A stretch of DNA of 46,056 nt from positions 17,316 to 63,371 of the forward strand of contig JAGWBR010000017.1 of the NCBI GenBank assembly GCA_021295785.1. The letters run 5' to 3'. Below, in pieces: positions 1-9,771 of the stretch. Both the position numbers and the translations under genes were made by a program. This DNA is from Gemmatimonadota bacterium (GTDB lineage Bacteria; Gemmatimonadota; Gemmatimonadetes; Palauibacterales; Palauibacteraceae). Numbering within the stretch: position 1 is the first letter of the stretch; the number at the start of each line of letters is the position of its first letter. The notes beneath the pieces were generated by a model. It saw only the letters and a program-made list of their open reading frames with translations, did no database searches and was not told the DNA's origin.

Positions 1-12
1 ACCGACGGGGCC

Positions 13-642
13 CTATCGACGGGTCCCGCCAAACACTCTGATGAAGGAGTTGGCGTAGAAAGCCGCCGAGACCGTGGTCACGACTACCGTTAGAAACAGC
101 ATGGCCGAGATGGACCAGGCGTGGATCCGCGACAGAGTGTCCCAGTACTGGCCTGCCGGCGGAACAAAATCGCGGCTCCCGAAGGCGGCCCACAGAATGG
201 CCAGCCCCAGAAAGATGTTCTGCGCAACAGCCTTGCGTTTGCCCGAATCTCTGGCGCTCACCACCGCGCCGCGGCGTTTCGCCAGGATGCGCAGGGCGGT
301 AATCAGTGCCTCCCTGCCGATCACCACGGCCACGGCCCAGACCGGCACCGAACCAAACACGGGCAGAGGCAGCGACTCGGCGTGCGCATCCAGCACCAGG
401 TAAACGGGGATCAGCGCACATACCAGGAGGAGTTTGTCGGCGATGGGGTCGGCAATTGTACCGAACTCGGTGATCTCACCCCGCCGGCGCGCCAGGTGGC
501 CGTCCCAGAGGTCGGAAACGGCCGCCAGGAAAAACACCACGAACGCCAGAATGCGGTTCATCCACCCGGGCAACATCAGGAGCCAGGCCACGGCCGGGGC
601 GGCAGCCATCCGGGCAATCGTTACGACGTTCGGGTAATTCAG
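13..642 (-). CDS. pgsA: CDP-diacylglycerol--glycerol-3-phosphate 3-phosphatidyltransferase
   Basis: Integral membrane enzyme that makes phosphatidylglycerol phosphate from CDP-diacylglycerol and glycerol-3-phosphate, the committed step to phosphatidylglycerol and cardiolipin. The CDP-alcohol phosphotransferase signature is complete (DG-x2-AR-x8-G-x3-D-x3-D, seen as DGHLAR...G...D...D), with several hydrophobic helices. The first ATG is at 609, but the family N-terminus (typically LPNxLTxxRI) lies upstream as LNYPNVVTIARM, and the only in-frame codon after a Shine-Dalgarno GAGGAG (652-647) is CTG at 642-640. I therefore start it at CTG, giving 209 residues; the ATG start would cut into the conserved N-terminus. 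It follows the 651-1082 gene by 8 bp and is last in the dnaX-ybaB-recR run. Function is secure; the start is likely but unusual. Confidence 0.9.
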   Translation of the reverse strand: MNYPNVVTIARMAAAPAVAWLLMLPGWMNRILAFVVFFLAAVSDLWDGHLARRRGEITEFGTIADPIADKLLLVCALIPVYLVLDAHAESLPLPVFGSVPVWAVAVVIGREALITALRILAKRRGAVVSARDSGKRKAVAQNIFLGLAILWAAFGSRDFVPPAGQYWDTLSRIHAWSISAMLFLTVVVTTVSAAFYANSFIRVFGGTRR

Positions 643-650
643 GGGGCTCC

Positions 651-1082
651 TCAGTCCGCCCCGGGTTCGTCTGTCTCGGCGGTCTCGCCCGATTCGCGCG
701 GTGCGTCGGCTTTCCCGTTCTGTTCGGTCTCCCCGCCCTCCTCAGCCCGTTCCATCGCGATCAATGCCTCTTCCAGTCCGGCCAGGATCAACCGGGCACG
801 GCGCTGGAGAGCCGGGCGCTCCTCCCATTCCACGTAATCCCTCAGCAGTACCACGTCCGATGTCTCCGGGTGCTGACGCAGATAGGTGAGTGCCGCCATG
901 CGCCGCATCGGGGACGGGTTGAACAGGTCATTCCGGCGGCGGCGAACGTTATCCTGGACCGCCAACACCACGGTCGCGCCGAGGACCGCCGCGCCTGCCA
1001 CCATCCACACCAGTCTGGTCCCCGTCGAGAGCTGGTCCGCCTCCCTCCGGCTGGTGACTCTCCGCACCTCAACAGCGGTCAC
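651..1082 (-). CDS. Hypothetical single-pass membrane protein
   Basis: 143 residues, not recognised. One predicted transmembrane helix (about residues 25-43, LVWMVAGAAVLGATVVLAV), then a basic stretch (RRRRN), a helical region rich in Arg/Leu/Glu that could be a short HEAT-like or coiled segment, and an acidic Glu/Asp/Gly tail. Topology suggests a membrane-anchored protein with a soluble C-terminal domain. It begins with GTG at 1082 and overlaps the recR stop by 4 bp (GTGA), so it is translationally coupled to recR. It sits between recR and pgsA. No catalytic motif is visible, so no function is assigned. Confidence 0.7.
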   Translation of the reverse strand: MTAVEVRRVTSRREADQLSTGTRLVWMVAGAAVLGATVVLAVQDNVRRRRNDLFNPSPMRRMAALTYLRQHPETSDVVLLRDYVEWEERPALQRRARLILAGLEEALIAMERAEEGGETEQNGKADAPRESGETAETDEPGAD

Positions 1083-1669
1083 TGCATTTCCCTCCTGCCA
1101 ACCAGTGCCTCGCCAATCGTCACTCCGTCCGCGTATTCCAAATCGCCTCCCACCGGCAACCCCTGAGCGGGCCGCGTAACCTTGACCGCGGGGCGCGTCT
1201 CCAGCAGACGGCGCAGGTAGGCTGCAGTGGCCTCTCCCTCGATGCTTGGGTTTGTAGCCACGATCACCTCTGACACACCGCCGGCCACGCGCTCCTCCAG
1301 TCTTGCCACGTTGAGGTCATCGGGGCCCACCCCGTCCAGCGGAGACAGGCGACCCCCGAGGACGTGGTAGAGGCCTCCGAACCTGCCCGAACGCTCTATC
1401 GCGGAAATATCGGACGCTTCCTCCACCACGCACACGGTGGCCGTGTCGCGCCGCGGGTCCCGGCAGTACTCGCAGGGGTCGGCATCGCTCAGATTCCCGC
1501 ACTCTCCGCAGGGCCCCACCTGGTCGGCCACGCGCTCCAGGGCCCCGGCCAGCCGCCGCGGTCCGTCGTTGGAGCGCTTGACGAGATAGTACGCCAGCCG
1601 CCGGGCGGTCTTACGGCCAATTCCGGGCAGCCGCGTCAACTCCTCAACGAGTCCGTCCAGAGCGTTCAC
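1079..1669 (-). CDS. recR: Recombination mediator protein RecR
   Basis: RecR clamps DNA and, with RecO/RecF, loads RecA at gaps during repair. The 196-residue length is typical. Seen in order: helix-hairpin-helix region (LTRLPGIGRKTARRLAYYL), a four-cysteine zinc finger (C54, C57, C66, C69), a Toprim domain (from about residue 78, VCVVEEASDISAIE) and the C-terminal ATNPSIEGEATAAYL segment with GLPVGGDLEYAD. The GTG start at 1669 overlaps the ybaB stop (GTGA), the usual ybaB-recR pairing. Downstream it overlaps the next gene by 4 bp. Confidence 0.97.
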   Translation of the reverse strand: MNALDGLVEELTRLPGIGRKTARRLAYYLVKRSNDGPRRLAGALERVADQVGPCGECGNLSDADPCEYCRDPRRDTATVCVVEEASDISAIERSGRFGGLYHVLGGRLSPLDGVGPDDLNVARLEERVAGGVSEVIVATNPSIEGEATAAYLRRLLETRPAVKVTRPAQGLPVGGDLEYADGVTIGEALVGRREMQ

Positions 1670-2016
1670 CGCAGCAGGTTGCCCAATCCGGGCAAGCCGC
1701 CAAGGCCACCCAACCCCGGAAACCCGCCAGCGGCCTCCCGCATCCGGTTCTCCATATTGTCACGGGCCCGCCGTTGGGCCTCGGCGAAGGCGCTGACGAT
1801 CAGGTCTTCGAGCATTTCCACTTCACCCGGGTCCACAACTGCCGCGTCGATACTGACTTTCTTGATTGCGCCCGTACCGTCGGTGGTTACTTCGACCAAA
1901 CCGCCCCCGGCCGAGGCCGACACCTCTTCTCTCGCCAGCTCCTGCTGCGCTTTCTTGACCCTCGACTGCAGCTGATGGGTCGCCTGCAGCAGCTTCGCCA
2001 TGTCAAATGCTTGCAT
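1666..2016 (-). CDS. ybaB: YbaB/EbfC family nucleoid-associated protein
   Basis: Small DNA-binding protein (116 residues) that forms a tweezer-like dimer and commonly lies between dnaX and recR, as it does here. The N-terminal amphipathic helix (MAKLLQATHQLQSRVKKAQQ), the central beta segment VEVTTDGTGAIKKVSIDAAVV and the following EMLEDLIVSAFAEAQRRA helix match the family. The C-terminus is a Gly/Pro/Leu-rich tail (repeated GLGGL), common in this family. It is separated from the dnaX stop by only 2 bp, and recR starts within its stop codon. Confidence 0.95.
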   Translation of the reverse strand: MQAFDMAKLLQATHQLQSRVKKAQQELAREEVSASAGGGLVEVTTDGTGAIKKVSIDAAVVDPGEVEMLEDLIVSAFAEAQRRARDNMENRMREAAGGFPGLGGLGGLPGLGNLLR

Positions 2017-2018
2017 TC

Positions 2019-3392
2019 CTAGTCCCTGAATTCCAGGTCGAGTATTGCCTTGGCGGCCGCAAACCGAGGGTCCAGCTTTTTCAGCGTCGCCTCGGGGCTC
2101 ACCTGCTCAAATGTGACGCGCCCCCGGTCAAGTTCGGGTTCCGGGGCCGGTTTCGCGGCGGGCGGCGGAACGGCAGCAGCGGCAGTCTTCGCTGCCGATC
2201 GCTCCACCGGTCCGGGTTCCGGCGGGTCGTGCCCTTCCATTCGCGGGGCGCCCAGGGCGGACAGTACTTCCTCCAGCGAAACCGTCGATTCCATACTAAC
2301 GAGGCGCAGTAACAATACCTCCAGGTGGATCCGCGGCCGCGCGGTGCGTCCGAGAACTCCCGATGCATCAAAATCGCTCGCCGCGGCCATCCTGCGCATC
2401 CAGTCGGCCGGGCTTGCCGCGTCGGCCGCAACCTGGAATCTGTCGCGAAGGTCGTCCCTTACGGCCGCCAGATCCGAACGGGGGGCCAGCTTCAGTACCA
2501 TAGCCGCCCTGAGAGCCTCTCCAAGCCCCCTCAGGAACTGCGCCGGATCCAGGCCGTCGTCCAACAACCCCTTGGCGTATTCAAAAACCCCGGCGCGGTC
2601 CCGAGCCGCCATCAGTTCCAGTAGTTCCAGGTAACGCTCTTCCGGCACCAGCCCGAGGATGCGGTCAACGTCGCGGCTGGTCAGCGAGTCACCGCTGAAA
2701 GACAAGACCTGGTCGGTCAGCGAGAGCGCGTCGCGAACACCTCCGTCGGCCTGCGCCGCAATGGTGCGAAGGGCCTGCCGCTCGGCTTCCACCCCCTCGC
2801 GTTCCAGGATCTGCCGCAGTCGCTCCCGGATGTCGGCATCGGCCACACGCCTGAACTCGAAGGTCTGGCACCGGGAGATGATCGGCGACGCCGTCTGCTC
2901 GATCTTCTGCGGTTCGGTCGTCGCAAACGCCAGGATCAGCCGGGGCGGCGGTTCCTCGATCAACTTCAGCAGAGCGTTCCAGGCCTCGGTGGTCAACATG
3001 TGGGCTTCATCGAGAATAAATACGCGGTAACGATCCTCGCGGGTCGCCGCGTACATGGCCCGCTCTCTCAGGTCACGGGCGTCATCAACCCCCCGGTTGC
3101 TGGCCCCGTCCATCTCGACCACGTCCATGGTCGACTTGCCGGCCCAGATCGGTTCGCACGAGGCGCACACCCCGCACGGTTCACCATCGGTTCGGTCCGG
3201 GCAGTTGAGCGCCATCGCCAGGAGGCGAGCCGTCGTGGTCTTCCCCACGCCCCTGGGACCGGAGAGCAAATACGCATGGGCAACGCGCCCTCCCTCCACG
3301 GCGCTTCGGAGCGTTGATCCCACATGATCCTGCCCGACGAGTTCCGAAAAACTCCTGGGGCGGTGCGTTCTAGCGAGAGCCGTGCGATGCAA
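2019..3392 (-). CDS. dnaX: DNA polymerase III subunit gamma/tau
   Basis: Clamp-loader ATPase of the replicative polymerase. Visible features: N-terminal ALARTHRPRSFSELVGQ, Walker A GPRGVGKTT (residues 45-53), zinc-binding cysteines (C64, C73, C76, C79), Walker B FILDEAH (about 125-131), the SRC sensor (about 173-175) and the AAA+ lid. At 457 residues it is short, closer to a gamma form, with only an Ala/Pro/Glu-rich C-terminal tail and no obvious long tau extension. The start codon is TTG (3392), which gives the expected family N-terminus. It is the first gene of the dnaX-ybaB-recR-pgsA run. The 191 bp upstream, shared with the divergent lipid kinase, shows no tRNA and no convincing promoter. 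Confidence 0.96.
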   Translation of the reverse strand: MHRTALARTHRPRSFSELVGQDHVGSTLRSAVEGGRVAHAYLLSGPRGVGKTTTARLLAMALNCPDRTDGEPCGVCASCEPIWAGKSTMDVVEMDGASNRGVDDARDLRERAMYAATREDRYRVFILDEAHMLTTEAWNALLKLIEEPPPRLILAFATTEPQKIEQTASPIISRCQTFEFRRVADADIRERLRQILEREGVEAERQALRTIAAQADGGVRDALSLTDQVLSFSGDSLTSRDVDRILGLVPEERYLELLELMAARDRAGVFEYAKGLLDDGLDPAQFLRGLGEALRAAMVLKLAPRSDLAAVRDDLRDRFQVAADAASPADWMRRMAAASDFDASGVLGRTARPRIHLEVLLLRLVSMESTVSLEEVLSALGAPRMEGHDPPEPGPVERSAAKTAAAAVPPPAAKPAPEPELDRGRVTFEQVSPEATLKKLDPRFAAAKAILDLEFRD

Positions 3393-3583
3393 GAAAGCCT
3401 GCCGAAATCCTCCGAACCCGAGCCCCCGCGCCAGTCGGATTCACCGTGACCAAACCCCTGTTTTCGGGCCTGAATCCGCGGCAATCCGCCGGCCCCGGTG
3501 AGAGGTCAATACTACCGTCCCAACCATCATCTTGCCAGATTTTCGCGGTCCGCGCGGCCTGCCGGCCCCGGGGGGGAACCCGC

Positions 3584-4297
3584 ATGTTTGACCGGACGCA
3601 ATCAACCCGGGTCCGAAGGCCATCAACCCAAAACGGGGGAACGATTACGCAGCACGGCGAGCGAAGCAACCCGCACCGGCAGCCCACTGACCTTGTCCAG
3701 GCGGTTGGATCGACCACCGGCCTGCAACCGTGGCGGCGTGTGTTCCACTGCCTCACCGGGACTACCGTGGTCGTTCTGGTGGAAATTGGCGGCATGGCCC
3801 GACCAACTGTGCTGGCGTTGCTGGCGGCCGGTACCATTGCCGCCCTGGCGCTGGACTGGGTGCGGTTGACCCGGCCCAACGTGAACCTTGCGTTTTTCAA
3901 GTTTTTCCGGACCCTCGCGTCCCCCCGCGAGACAAGGAAGATCGCCTCGTCCACCTGGTACGCGGTCGGTGTTTTCCTGGTTTTCTTGCTGGCCCCGCGA
4001 GAGATGTTTGCTCCGGCGGTCCTAGTGACGGCGTTTGCCGACCCGGCAGCCAGCATCGCCGGACGACTGGCCGGGAAACACCATTTCGGAAGCAAGAGCA
4101 TCGACGGGAGTTCCGCCTTCTTCTTGGTCGCCGCCTCGGTCATGGCTCCGTTCGTGGGAATCGTCCCGGCTTTGGCGGCCGCGGTGGTCGTCACCGTGCT
4201 TGAGGCAGCGCCCCTGGGAATGGACGACAACCTCGCCACACCGCTGGCCGCGGCTGGTGTCATATGGGCGGCGGAGACGGTGTTCGGGCTATCTTGA
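3584..4297 (+). CDS. CTP-dependent lipid kinase-like membrane protein (DGK1/SEC59/VTE5 family)
   Basis: Polytopic membrane protein of the dolichol kinase / diacylglycerol kinase / phytol kinase superfamily, which uses CTP to phosphorylate a lipid alcohol. Diagnostic segments are the RRVFHCLTG motif at the start of the membrane region and the ADPAASIAGRLAGKH...KSIDGSSAFF signature near the C-terminus (family GDxxAxxxGxxxGkxxxxgKSxeGS). At least five hydrophobic helices are visible. I start it at ATG 3584 (about 237 residues); an open frame extends to 3446, but that part is Arg/Pro/Ser-rich and lacks family similarity. The lipid substrate is not deducible. It is on the opposite strand to its neighbours, together with the following GroES-like gene. 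Confidence 0.75.
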   Translation: MFDRTQSTRVRRPSTQNGGTITQHGERSNPHRQPTDLVQAVGSTTGLQPWRRVFHCLTGTTVVVLVEIGGMARPTVLALLAAGTIAALALDWVRLTRPNVNLAFFKFFRTLASPRETRKIASSTWYAVGVFLVFLLAPREMFAPAVLVTAFADPAASIAGRLAGKHHFGSKSIDGSSAFFLVAASVMAPFVGIVPALAAAVVVTVLEAAPLGMDDNLATPLAAAGVIWAAETVFGLS

Positions 4298-4354
4298 GGG
4301 GGTACCCCGGCACCGTAGCGGAAGCGCCGGGATTTCATCGTTCAGGAGACTTGG

Positions 4355-4759
4355 GTGGCGAAGAAGAAACTCGTTGTGGTCGGCGACCGAGTGCTAATTG
4401 AACCGGCTGCCGGGGAGGAGCGCACGAAGATAGGCCTGTACCTCCCGTCTTCCGCCGTGGACCAGCAGGCCGTAAGGGCAGGGACGGTGGTCGCCGTCGG
4501 GCCGGGGAATCCGCTGGGGCCTCCCTCCGAGCCCGACGAGGAACCGTGGAGAGACGGGGTCGCCGAGCCGCGCTACTCCCCGATGCAGGCACGCGAGGGA
4601 GACCACGCCCTGTTCTTCAGGAAAGCCGCGGTCGAGATCACATTTGAGGGCAAACCTTACCTGGTGGTTTCGCAGGGAGCCATACTCGCCCTGGTTCGCG
4701 ACGAGGAAACCGTGACACCGGAGACCAGCCCCGAGGACGACGAGACCTACGAATTCTGA
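4355..4759 (+). CDS. GroES/Cpn10-family co-chaperonin-like protein
   Basis: 134-residue relative of the GroEL co-chaperonin. The opening VVVGDRVLIEPAAGEERTKIGLYLPSSA corresponds to the Cpn10 N-terminal strand and the region before the mobile loop, RAGTVVAVGPG is the family GxVxAVGPG strand, and GDHALFFRKAAVEITFEGKPYLVV matches the C-terminal GDxVLFxKYxGxExxxxGxxYLIl strand. A 30-residue Pro/Glu-rich insert and an acidic tail make it longer than canonical GroES (about 97), and no groEL is adjacent, so it is probably a paralogue. GTG start at 4355 follows AGGAG (4344-4348). It lies 57 bp after the lipid kinase and is probably co-transcribed with it. Confidence 0.8.
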   Translation: MAKKKLVVVGDRVLIEPAAGEERTKIGLYLPSSAVDQQAVRAGTVVAVGPGNPLGPPSEPDEEPWRDGVAEPRYSPMQAREGDHALFFRKAAVEITFEGKPYLVVSQGAILALVRDEETVTPETSPEDDETYEF

Positions 4760-4768
4760 GCCGGCCGG

Positions 4769-5194
4769 CTAACAATCGTCCCCGTAGAAGGCCTCGGGTA
4801 TGTGCCGGATTTGGGCGCTCCCCGAAGGCCCGATGTGTACCGTCACCACATCAAACGCGAAATCTGACCCGGCTCGCGGGTTTGCCTTGATCCAGGCTCC
4901 GGCCACTGCGCTGAGGCGCCTTCGCTGACCTGGAGTCAGGCCCTCTTCGGCAGGTTGGACCCCGGGGCGGCGCGTCTTCACCTCCACGAAGGCCACCGTC
5001 TGCTCCCTTCGGGCCACAATGTCCAGTTCGTTCCGTCCGTCCCGCCAGTTGCGCGCCAACACCTCGTGGCCGGACTCTTCCAGAGCACGGACGGCCAGGT
5101 CCTCGCCGAGGCGCCCGAGCTCCTGTCGAGTCAGTCGGTTTGGGTCAGGGGGCAGACAATGCCCCTTGCGGGACCCGGTCGGGAGTCGCAACAC
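4769..5194 (-). CDS. YraN/UPF0102 family protein (restriction-endonuclease fold)
   Basis: Predicted nuclease-fold protein of unknown role. Visible family features: [25 protein letters not shown], then the nuclease-like core [11 protein letters not shown]...FVEVKTR (usual GEIDLI...FVEVK), where the E-D-E-x-K residues form the expected metal site. The second acidic motif reads NELD rather than GEID, retaining E and D. The GTG at 5194 lies 50 bp inside the aroF end. The homologous part begins only around NRLTRQELG, so a start nearer 5155 (a CTG after AGGGG) is possible. Last gene of the smc-aroF run. Confidence 0.88.
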   Translation of the reverse strand: MLRLPTGSRKGHCLPPDPNRLTRQELGRLGEDLAVRALEESGHEVLARNWRDGRNELDIVARREQTVAFVEVKTRRPGVQPAEEGLTPGQRRRLSAVAGAWIKANPRAGSDFAFDVVTVHIGPSGSAQIRHIPEAFYGDDC

Positions 5195-6203
5195 CCTTGC
5201 CCAAAGCCGCCGCGATCGGGCGAATCTCCCCCATCAGCTCCTCAAATTGCCGCGGAGTCAGAGATTGCTGTCCGTCCGAAGCCGCCTTGGCCGGGTCCGG
5301 GTGGACCTCAACAATGAGTGCATCGGCTCCGGCGGCCACCGCTGCGCGGGCCATCGGGGGCACTTTGCGGGTCGCGCCGGTGCCGTGGCTGGGGTCCGCC
5401 ACAACCGGCAGGTGTGAAAGTTCGTTGATTGTCACGATGGCGGTGAGGTCGAACAAATTCCGCGCGTGGTTGTCGAAATTTCGGACGCCTCTTTCGCAGA
5501 GCATCACCCGCGATTGCCCCTCGACCAGGATGTACTCCGCCGCGAGCAGCAGTTCCTTGACCGTCGCCGACATGCCCCGCTTCAGTAGAACCGGTTTGTT
5601 CGAGCGACCGGCCTCTCGCAGCAGGGAATAATTCTGCATGTTGCGGGCACCGATCTGGATGATGTCGGCGTACTCGGCCACGAGCTTCACGCCGTCGGTG
5701 TCGACCGCCTCGGTCACGATTGCCAAACCCGTTGCTTCACGGGCCTCGGCCAGATACTCCAACCCCTCCACCCCCAACCCCTGGAATGAATACGGGGATG
5801 TCCGCGGCTTGAAGGCCCCTCCCCTGAGGACCGCTCCTCCGGACCCGGCGACCGCGTGTGCCGACTCCAGAATCTGGGACCTTGATTCCACCGAGCACGG
5901 ACCGGCCATGACCACCAGGTCACCACCACCAATTGTTACTCCGTTTGACAAAGCGATCTCGGTGGACTCCCCTCGCCACTCCCGACTCACCAACTTGTAG
6001 GGTTGGGAAACGTGGATGATCCGCAGCACACCCTCGAGGTTGGCCAGCACGCCCTCTTCGACGCGGCCGTCGTTGCCGATCAGGCCGACCGTGGTGCGGT
6101 GGCCGCCGGGCATGGGCTGTGCCTTGTAGCCCAGGTCCTCGATCGCTTCCGCGACGGCCCTGACGTCGTCCTGCGTCGCGTCCTGCTTCATCACAACAAG
6201 CAT
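5145..6203 (-). CDS. aroF: 3-deoxy-7-phosphoheptulonate synthase (DAHP synthase, type I beta)
   Basis: First enzyme of the shikimate pathway, condensing phosphoenolpyruvate with erythrose-4-phosphate. 352 residues: an N-terminal ferredoxin-like regulatory domain (about residues 1-70, starting [14 protein letters not shown]) followed by the TIM barrel. Barrel motifs: AGPCSVES, the [13 protein letters not shown] loop, [19 protein letters not shown] and [17 protein letters not shown], which carry the PEP/metal ligands. The N-terminal domain suggests feedback inhibition by an aromatic amino acid. Starts 43 bp after the smc stop with AGAGGAA upstream of the ATG. The gene symbol is that commonly used for this subfamily. 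Confidence 0.96.
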   Translation of the reverse strand: MLVVMKQDATQDDVRAVAEAIEDLGYKAQPMPGGHRTTVGLIGNDGRVEEGVLANLEGVLRIIHVSQPYKLVSREWRGESTEIALSNGVTIGGGDLVVMAGPCSVESRSQILESAHAVAGSGGAVLRGGAFKPRTSPYSFQGLGVEGLEYLAEAREATGLAIVTEAVDTDGVKLVAEYADIIQIGARNMQNYSLLREAGRSNKPVLLKRGMSATVKELLLAAEYILVEGQSRVMLCERGVRNFDNHARNLFDLTAIVTINELSHLPVVADPSHGTGATRKVPPMARAAVAAGADALIVEVHPDPAKAASDGQQSLTPRQFEELMGEIRPIAAALGKGVATPDRVPQGALSAP

Positions 6204-6246
6204 GGTTGTTCCTCTTGGCCTGGCCGCGGCCGTCCCGCGGCGCCGG

Positions 6247-9200
6247 TCAGTTTACGGGGTCCGAAGCCGTGGAGCCCAACTCCACCCCCACCACTGCAGA
6301 TACTCCGGGTTCTTGCATGGTCACGCCGTACACCCAATCGGCGTTTTCAATCGTCCGCGGGTTGTGGGTGATCACGATGAACTGCGTCCTGTCTTTGAAC
6401 TCCTCCAGCAACCGCACAAAACGCAGCACGTTCACCTCGTCGAGCGGGGCGTCCACTTCGTCCATCAGGCAGAACGGGCTGGGCCGGGCCAGATAGACCG
6501 CGAACACCAACGCCAGTGCGGTTAGCGCCCTTTCGCCGCCCGAAAGGAGGTCGATCCTTTCCAGCCGCTTGCCGGCCGGGTTGGCCGATATCTCGATCGG
6601 TGCCTCCAGCGGATCCTCGCTCTCGCCGAGCCGCAGCTCACAGCGCCCGCCCTCGAACAGCGCGTTAAACGTGCGCTTGTAGTGCGTGCGCACTTCCTCG
6701 AACGTTGTATTGAATGCTTCGCCGGCGCGGCGGTTGATTCTGCGTATCAGGTCCCGGAGCTCATTCGACGCAAGTTCCAGGTCCTCCCGCTGACTGGTCT
6801 GGAACTCCAGCCGCTTGCGAGCCTCTTCGAATCGCTCGGCAGCCAACAGGTTGACCGCGCCGATCCGGGCCAGCGAGCGCTCTGCCCGTTCGGCCGCCCG
6901 CGACCACTCCCGGGGCGTTCCCCCGGGCGGGTCGCCCGCCTGATCCCGCAAGTGCTCCAGGGTTTTCCCCCACCGCGCCTCCAGCCGGGTCCTGACGGCT
7001 GACTCCGCGGCCCCTAGCCGCGCCGCGTCCAGCTCGAGGGAGTGCCGAATTTCCGCACGCTCCCGCTGGTCCTTGCGGAGCTGACGGATATTGCCTTCCG
7101 CCGCCTCCACCTGGGCCCCCAGGTTGTCGACCTCCTCGCGGGCAGCTTCGGCCCGTTTGGACTTGGCCGACCTGGCCTCCAAACAACCGCGAAGTTCTTC
7201 TTCGGTTGTGGCGGCGACTTCCGTGAGGCGCTCAACCTCGTTCTCGGTCCGCTCGGCCTCCAGGCGGCCTTCCGCCTGCCGGCGTTCAGCGTCGTCCAGC
7301 GACTGCTCCAACCTTGCCTTCTCGGCGCGGAGCCCGACCAGCGCTTCTTCTTTCCTCGCCCGGTCAACTTGGTGCGCGTGTAGTTCGGCCCGGGTCGCGT
7401 CGGCGTTGGCCCGCGCAACCGCTGCTGCCTCCTGGGCCGTTTCCTCGGCGGTATTCGCCGCGGAGGCCGCCGCCTCGAAAGTTGCGACCGCGGTCTCGGC
7501 CTGGCGCAGCCGGTCCTCTTCGCTGCCTTCCCGCTGTTCGAGCTCGCGCACCCTGGCGTCCGCGACCTCGCGGTCGCCGCGCAGTGCCTCGAGGCGGCGG
7601 CCGAGGGATTCCTGCTGCGTTCTTGCCGTGGCCAGCGCCGAACCCGACGCTGCGATTCGTGAATTGACGTCGTCGAACTCGGTGCGGGCGGCCTCGGCCC
7701 GCCCGCCTGCCATTTCCGCCTCGGCGACCGCGCGGGCGAGGTCCGTTTCCAAATTTGCGGCTTCCTCCCGCAAGCGGGTCAGGCGAGCCTTGGTCTCAAG
7801 GATACCGCCGCTCCCGGGGCCGCCTGCGAAGAACGCACCTAGCTGGTCGCGGTACCAACCCTCGCGGTTTGCCCACGGACCGTTGGGAGGAGTGCCGGTG
7901 CTACCAGCCGCCGTCACCTCGGCCAGGATCGCCTCGATCCATGCAGCGCCCGGCCCGGACGCCCTTGCGTATTTCTGCAGAGTGTCCGGGGCACCCGCGG
8001 CGGATTCCCGCGAACTTGTGCTGCCGATCGCTGGTTTTCCGGGCAGTATGGTCAACCCGTCGCCGCCTTTGTCGGCGACCCGCTGCCGAACGCGGTCCGC
8101 CGCGGTGTCATCTTCCACAACCACGCCGTGCAGGTACGGACCAAGCACCAATTCGATCGCTGCCGCCCATTCTTCTTCGGTTTCAACAAAATCCGACAAC
8201 ACCCCCTGTATCCCCGGAATGTCACCGGCCTGCCGAATCAGGCGGGCGGCGGCGGGGAGCAACTCGCCCGACCTGGCCAGGGCGTTCAGGCTGTCGATCG
8301 CGGAGCGCGCTGCCGACAGGGCGCCCGATATTCGGCCGCGTCGCTGCCGGGCCGCGAGCAGGGCCTCTTCGGCACCGGCAAGCTGTTCCGCAAGCCGCTT
8401 TTTTTCGGTTGCCAGGCCAGACAGATCTGATTCGGCGCTGGCGAAAGCGCCCGAGGCATTGTGGGCGGCTGCTGAGGCGAGCCTCTCCTCTTCGGCCAGC
8501 TGAAGGGCGGACCGCCGGCGGTTCTCCAAGTCTTCGGCATCGGTCCGGCCGCGCCCGCGGACAGCTTCGACTTCAAGGCGGGCGCGCACCACTTCGGCCG
8601 CGGCAGCTGCCGCGTTCGCCCGCCTGGCCTCGAGCTCGGTCTCGGCCGCAGCCAACGCGCCGGCAGCTGCCGCGGCCTCGCGGGACAGGTTTTCTTCTAC
8701 TTCGGCCAGACCGCCGAACTCCTCCGCACCCACCTCGGTTGCGGTCCGGGCAGCCTTGAGCTTGACCTGGAGCATGCGGCGGTCATCCCGCGCCTCCTCG
8801 GCTCTGGCGGAGATTCCGGCCAAGTCTTCTCGGGCCCGGTTCAGCTTCTCGTCGGTCAGCAAGCGGCGGCGCTCGGTCTCTTCCACCAGGAGCCTGGCTT
8901 CTTCCGCCTCGCGGGCCAGGCCTGATAACGCACGGCGTTTCTCGGCCAGCGCGGTGCGACGGGATTCCGCCCGGGCTTCCTCCGAATCGAGGGTCGCCTG
9001 GTCCGGTGTCCTCTCCCGGATTGCGCCGAGTTCGGCCGTCACCGCCGCGGCCCGCTGGGATGACTCCCTGATTTCATGGTCGGCAAGCGCCACTTGGAGC
9101 CGCATCAGCTTCGACGTGATCTCTTCGTGCCGCGCTGCCCTCCCCCGCTGCTGGGCCAACGAGCGCACCTGCCCCTGGAGCTCGGTCAGGAGATCGTCAA

Positions 9201-9771
9201 TCCGGCGCAGATCGGCCTCGGTCTGTTCCAGCTTCCGCAGTGCCGCGCGCCGACGGTCCTTGTACCGGCCAACTTCGGCTGCCTCCTCGAAGAGTTGTCG
9301 CCGATCTTCGTCTTTGTCCGAGAGGATCGCGTCAACCATGCGCCCTTCGATCAACGCATAGACAGTGGCTCCGAGGCCCGTGTCGCGGACCAGGTCCACA
9401 ATGTCGCGCAACCGGCAGGGTGACCCGTTCAGGGCGTATTCGCTCTCCCCGCCCCGGTAAACCGTCCGGCCAATCGAGACCTCGGCATACGGAACCTGCA
9501 GTGCCCCGTCCTCGTTGGCTATTTCCAGGACCACTTCCGCCCGCTGGAAGGGCCGGCGGTCCGACGAGCCTCCGAAAATGGTCTCCTCCATCCTGCTGCC
9601 CCGGATCACCGAAGGCTTTTGCTCCCCCAAGACCCACCGAAGGGCATCGGCGATGTTGGATTTTCCGCAGCCGTTGGGGCCGACCACGGCCGTAACACCA
9701 TCGTGGAACTCGATGCGGGTCCTGTCGGCGAAAGACTTGAACCCGTGCATCGTGATGGCGCGGAGCTTCAC
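6247..9771 (-). CDS. smc: Chromosome segregation protein SMC
   Basis: Condensin ATPase that organises and segregates the chromosome with ScpA/ScpB. The mature frame starts at GTG 9771 ([21 protein letters not shown]); the open frame continues upstream but only as an Arg/Pro-rich shadow. 1174 residues, the expected size. N-terminal Walker [10 protein letters not shown], long Ala/Glu/Arg coiled coil, hinge region (around [22 protein letters not shown]), second coiled coil, then ABC signature [14 protein letters not shown] and Walker [14 protein letters not shown]. Its GTG overlaps the stop of the upstream SPOR protein (GTGA), so the two are translationally coupled, an uncommon partner for smc. 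Confidence 0.97.
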   Translation of the reverse strand: MKLRAITMHGFKSFADRTRIEFHDGVTAVVGPNGCGKSNIADALRWVLGEQKPSVIRGSRMEETIFGGSSDRRPFQRAEVVLEIANEDGALQVPYAEVSIGRTVYRGGESEYALNGSPCRLRDIVDLVRDTGLGATVYALIEGRMVDAILSDKDEDRRQLFEEAAEVGRYKDRRRAALRKLEQTEADLRRIDDLLTELQGQVRSLAQQRGRAARHEEITSKLMRLQVALADHEIRESSQRAAAVTAELGAIRERTPDQATLDSEEARAESRRTALAEKRRALSGLAREAEEARLLVEETERRRLLTDEKLNRAREDLAGISARAEEARDDRRMLQVKLKAARTATEVGAEEFGGLAEVEENLSREAAAAAGALAAAETELEARRANAAAAAAEVVRARLEVEAVRGRGRTDAEDLENRRRSALQLAEEERLASAAAHNASGAFASAESDLSGLATEKKRLAEQLAGAEEALLAARQRRGRISGALSAARSAIDSLNALARSGELLPAAARLIRQAGDIPGIQGVLSDFVETEEEWAAAIELVLGPYLHGVVVEDDTAADRVRQRVADKGGDGLTILPGKPAIGSTSSRESAAGAPDTLQKYARASGPGAAWIEAILAEVTAAGSTGTPPNGPWANREGWYRDQLGAFFAGGPGSGGILETKARLTRLREEAANLETDLARAVAEAEMAGGRAEAARTEFDDVNSRIAASGSALATARTQQESLGRRLEALRGDREVADARVRELEQREGSEEDRLRQAETAVATFEAAASAANTAEETAQEAAAVARANADATRAELHAHQVDRARKEEALVGLRAEKARLEQSLDDAERRQAEGRLEAERTENEVERLTEVAATTEEELRGCLEARSAKSKRAEAAREEVDNLGAQVEAAEGNIRQLRKDQRERAEIRHSLELDAARLGAAESAVRTRLEARWGKTLEHLRDQAGDPPGGTPREWSRAAERAERSLARIGAVNLLAAERFEEARKRLEFQTSQREDLELASNELRDLIRRINRRAGEAFNTTFEEVRTHYKRTFNALFEGGRCELRLGESEDPLEAPIEISANPAGKRLERIDLLSGGERALTALALVFAVYLARPSPFCLMDEVDAPLDEVNVLRFVRLLEEFKDRTQFIVITHNPRTIENADWVYGVTMQEPGVSAVVGVELGSTASDPVN

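Noticed and set aside
7091-8503. Long plus-strand open frame opposite smc
   Set aside because: Ser/Arg/Ala-rich antisense shadow of the GC-rich coiled-coil coding strand, without any domain.
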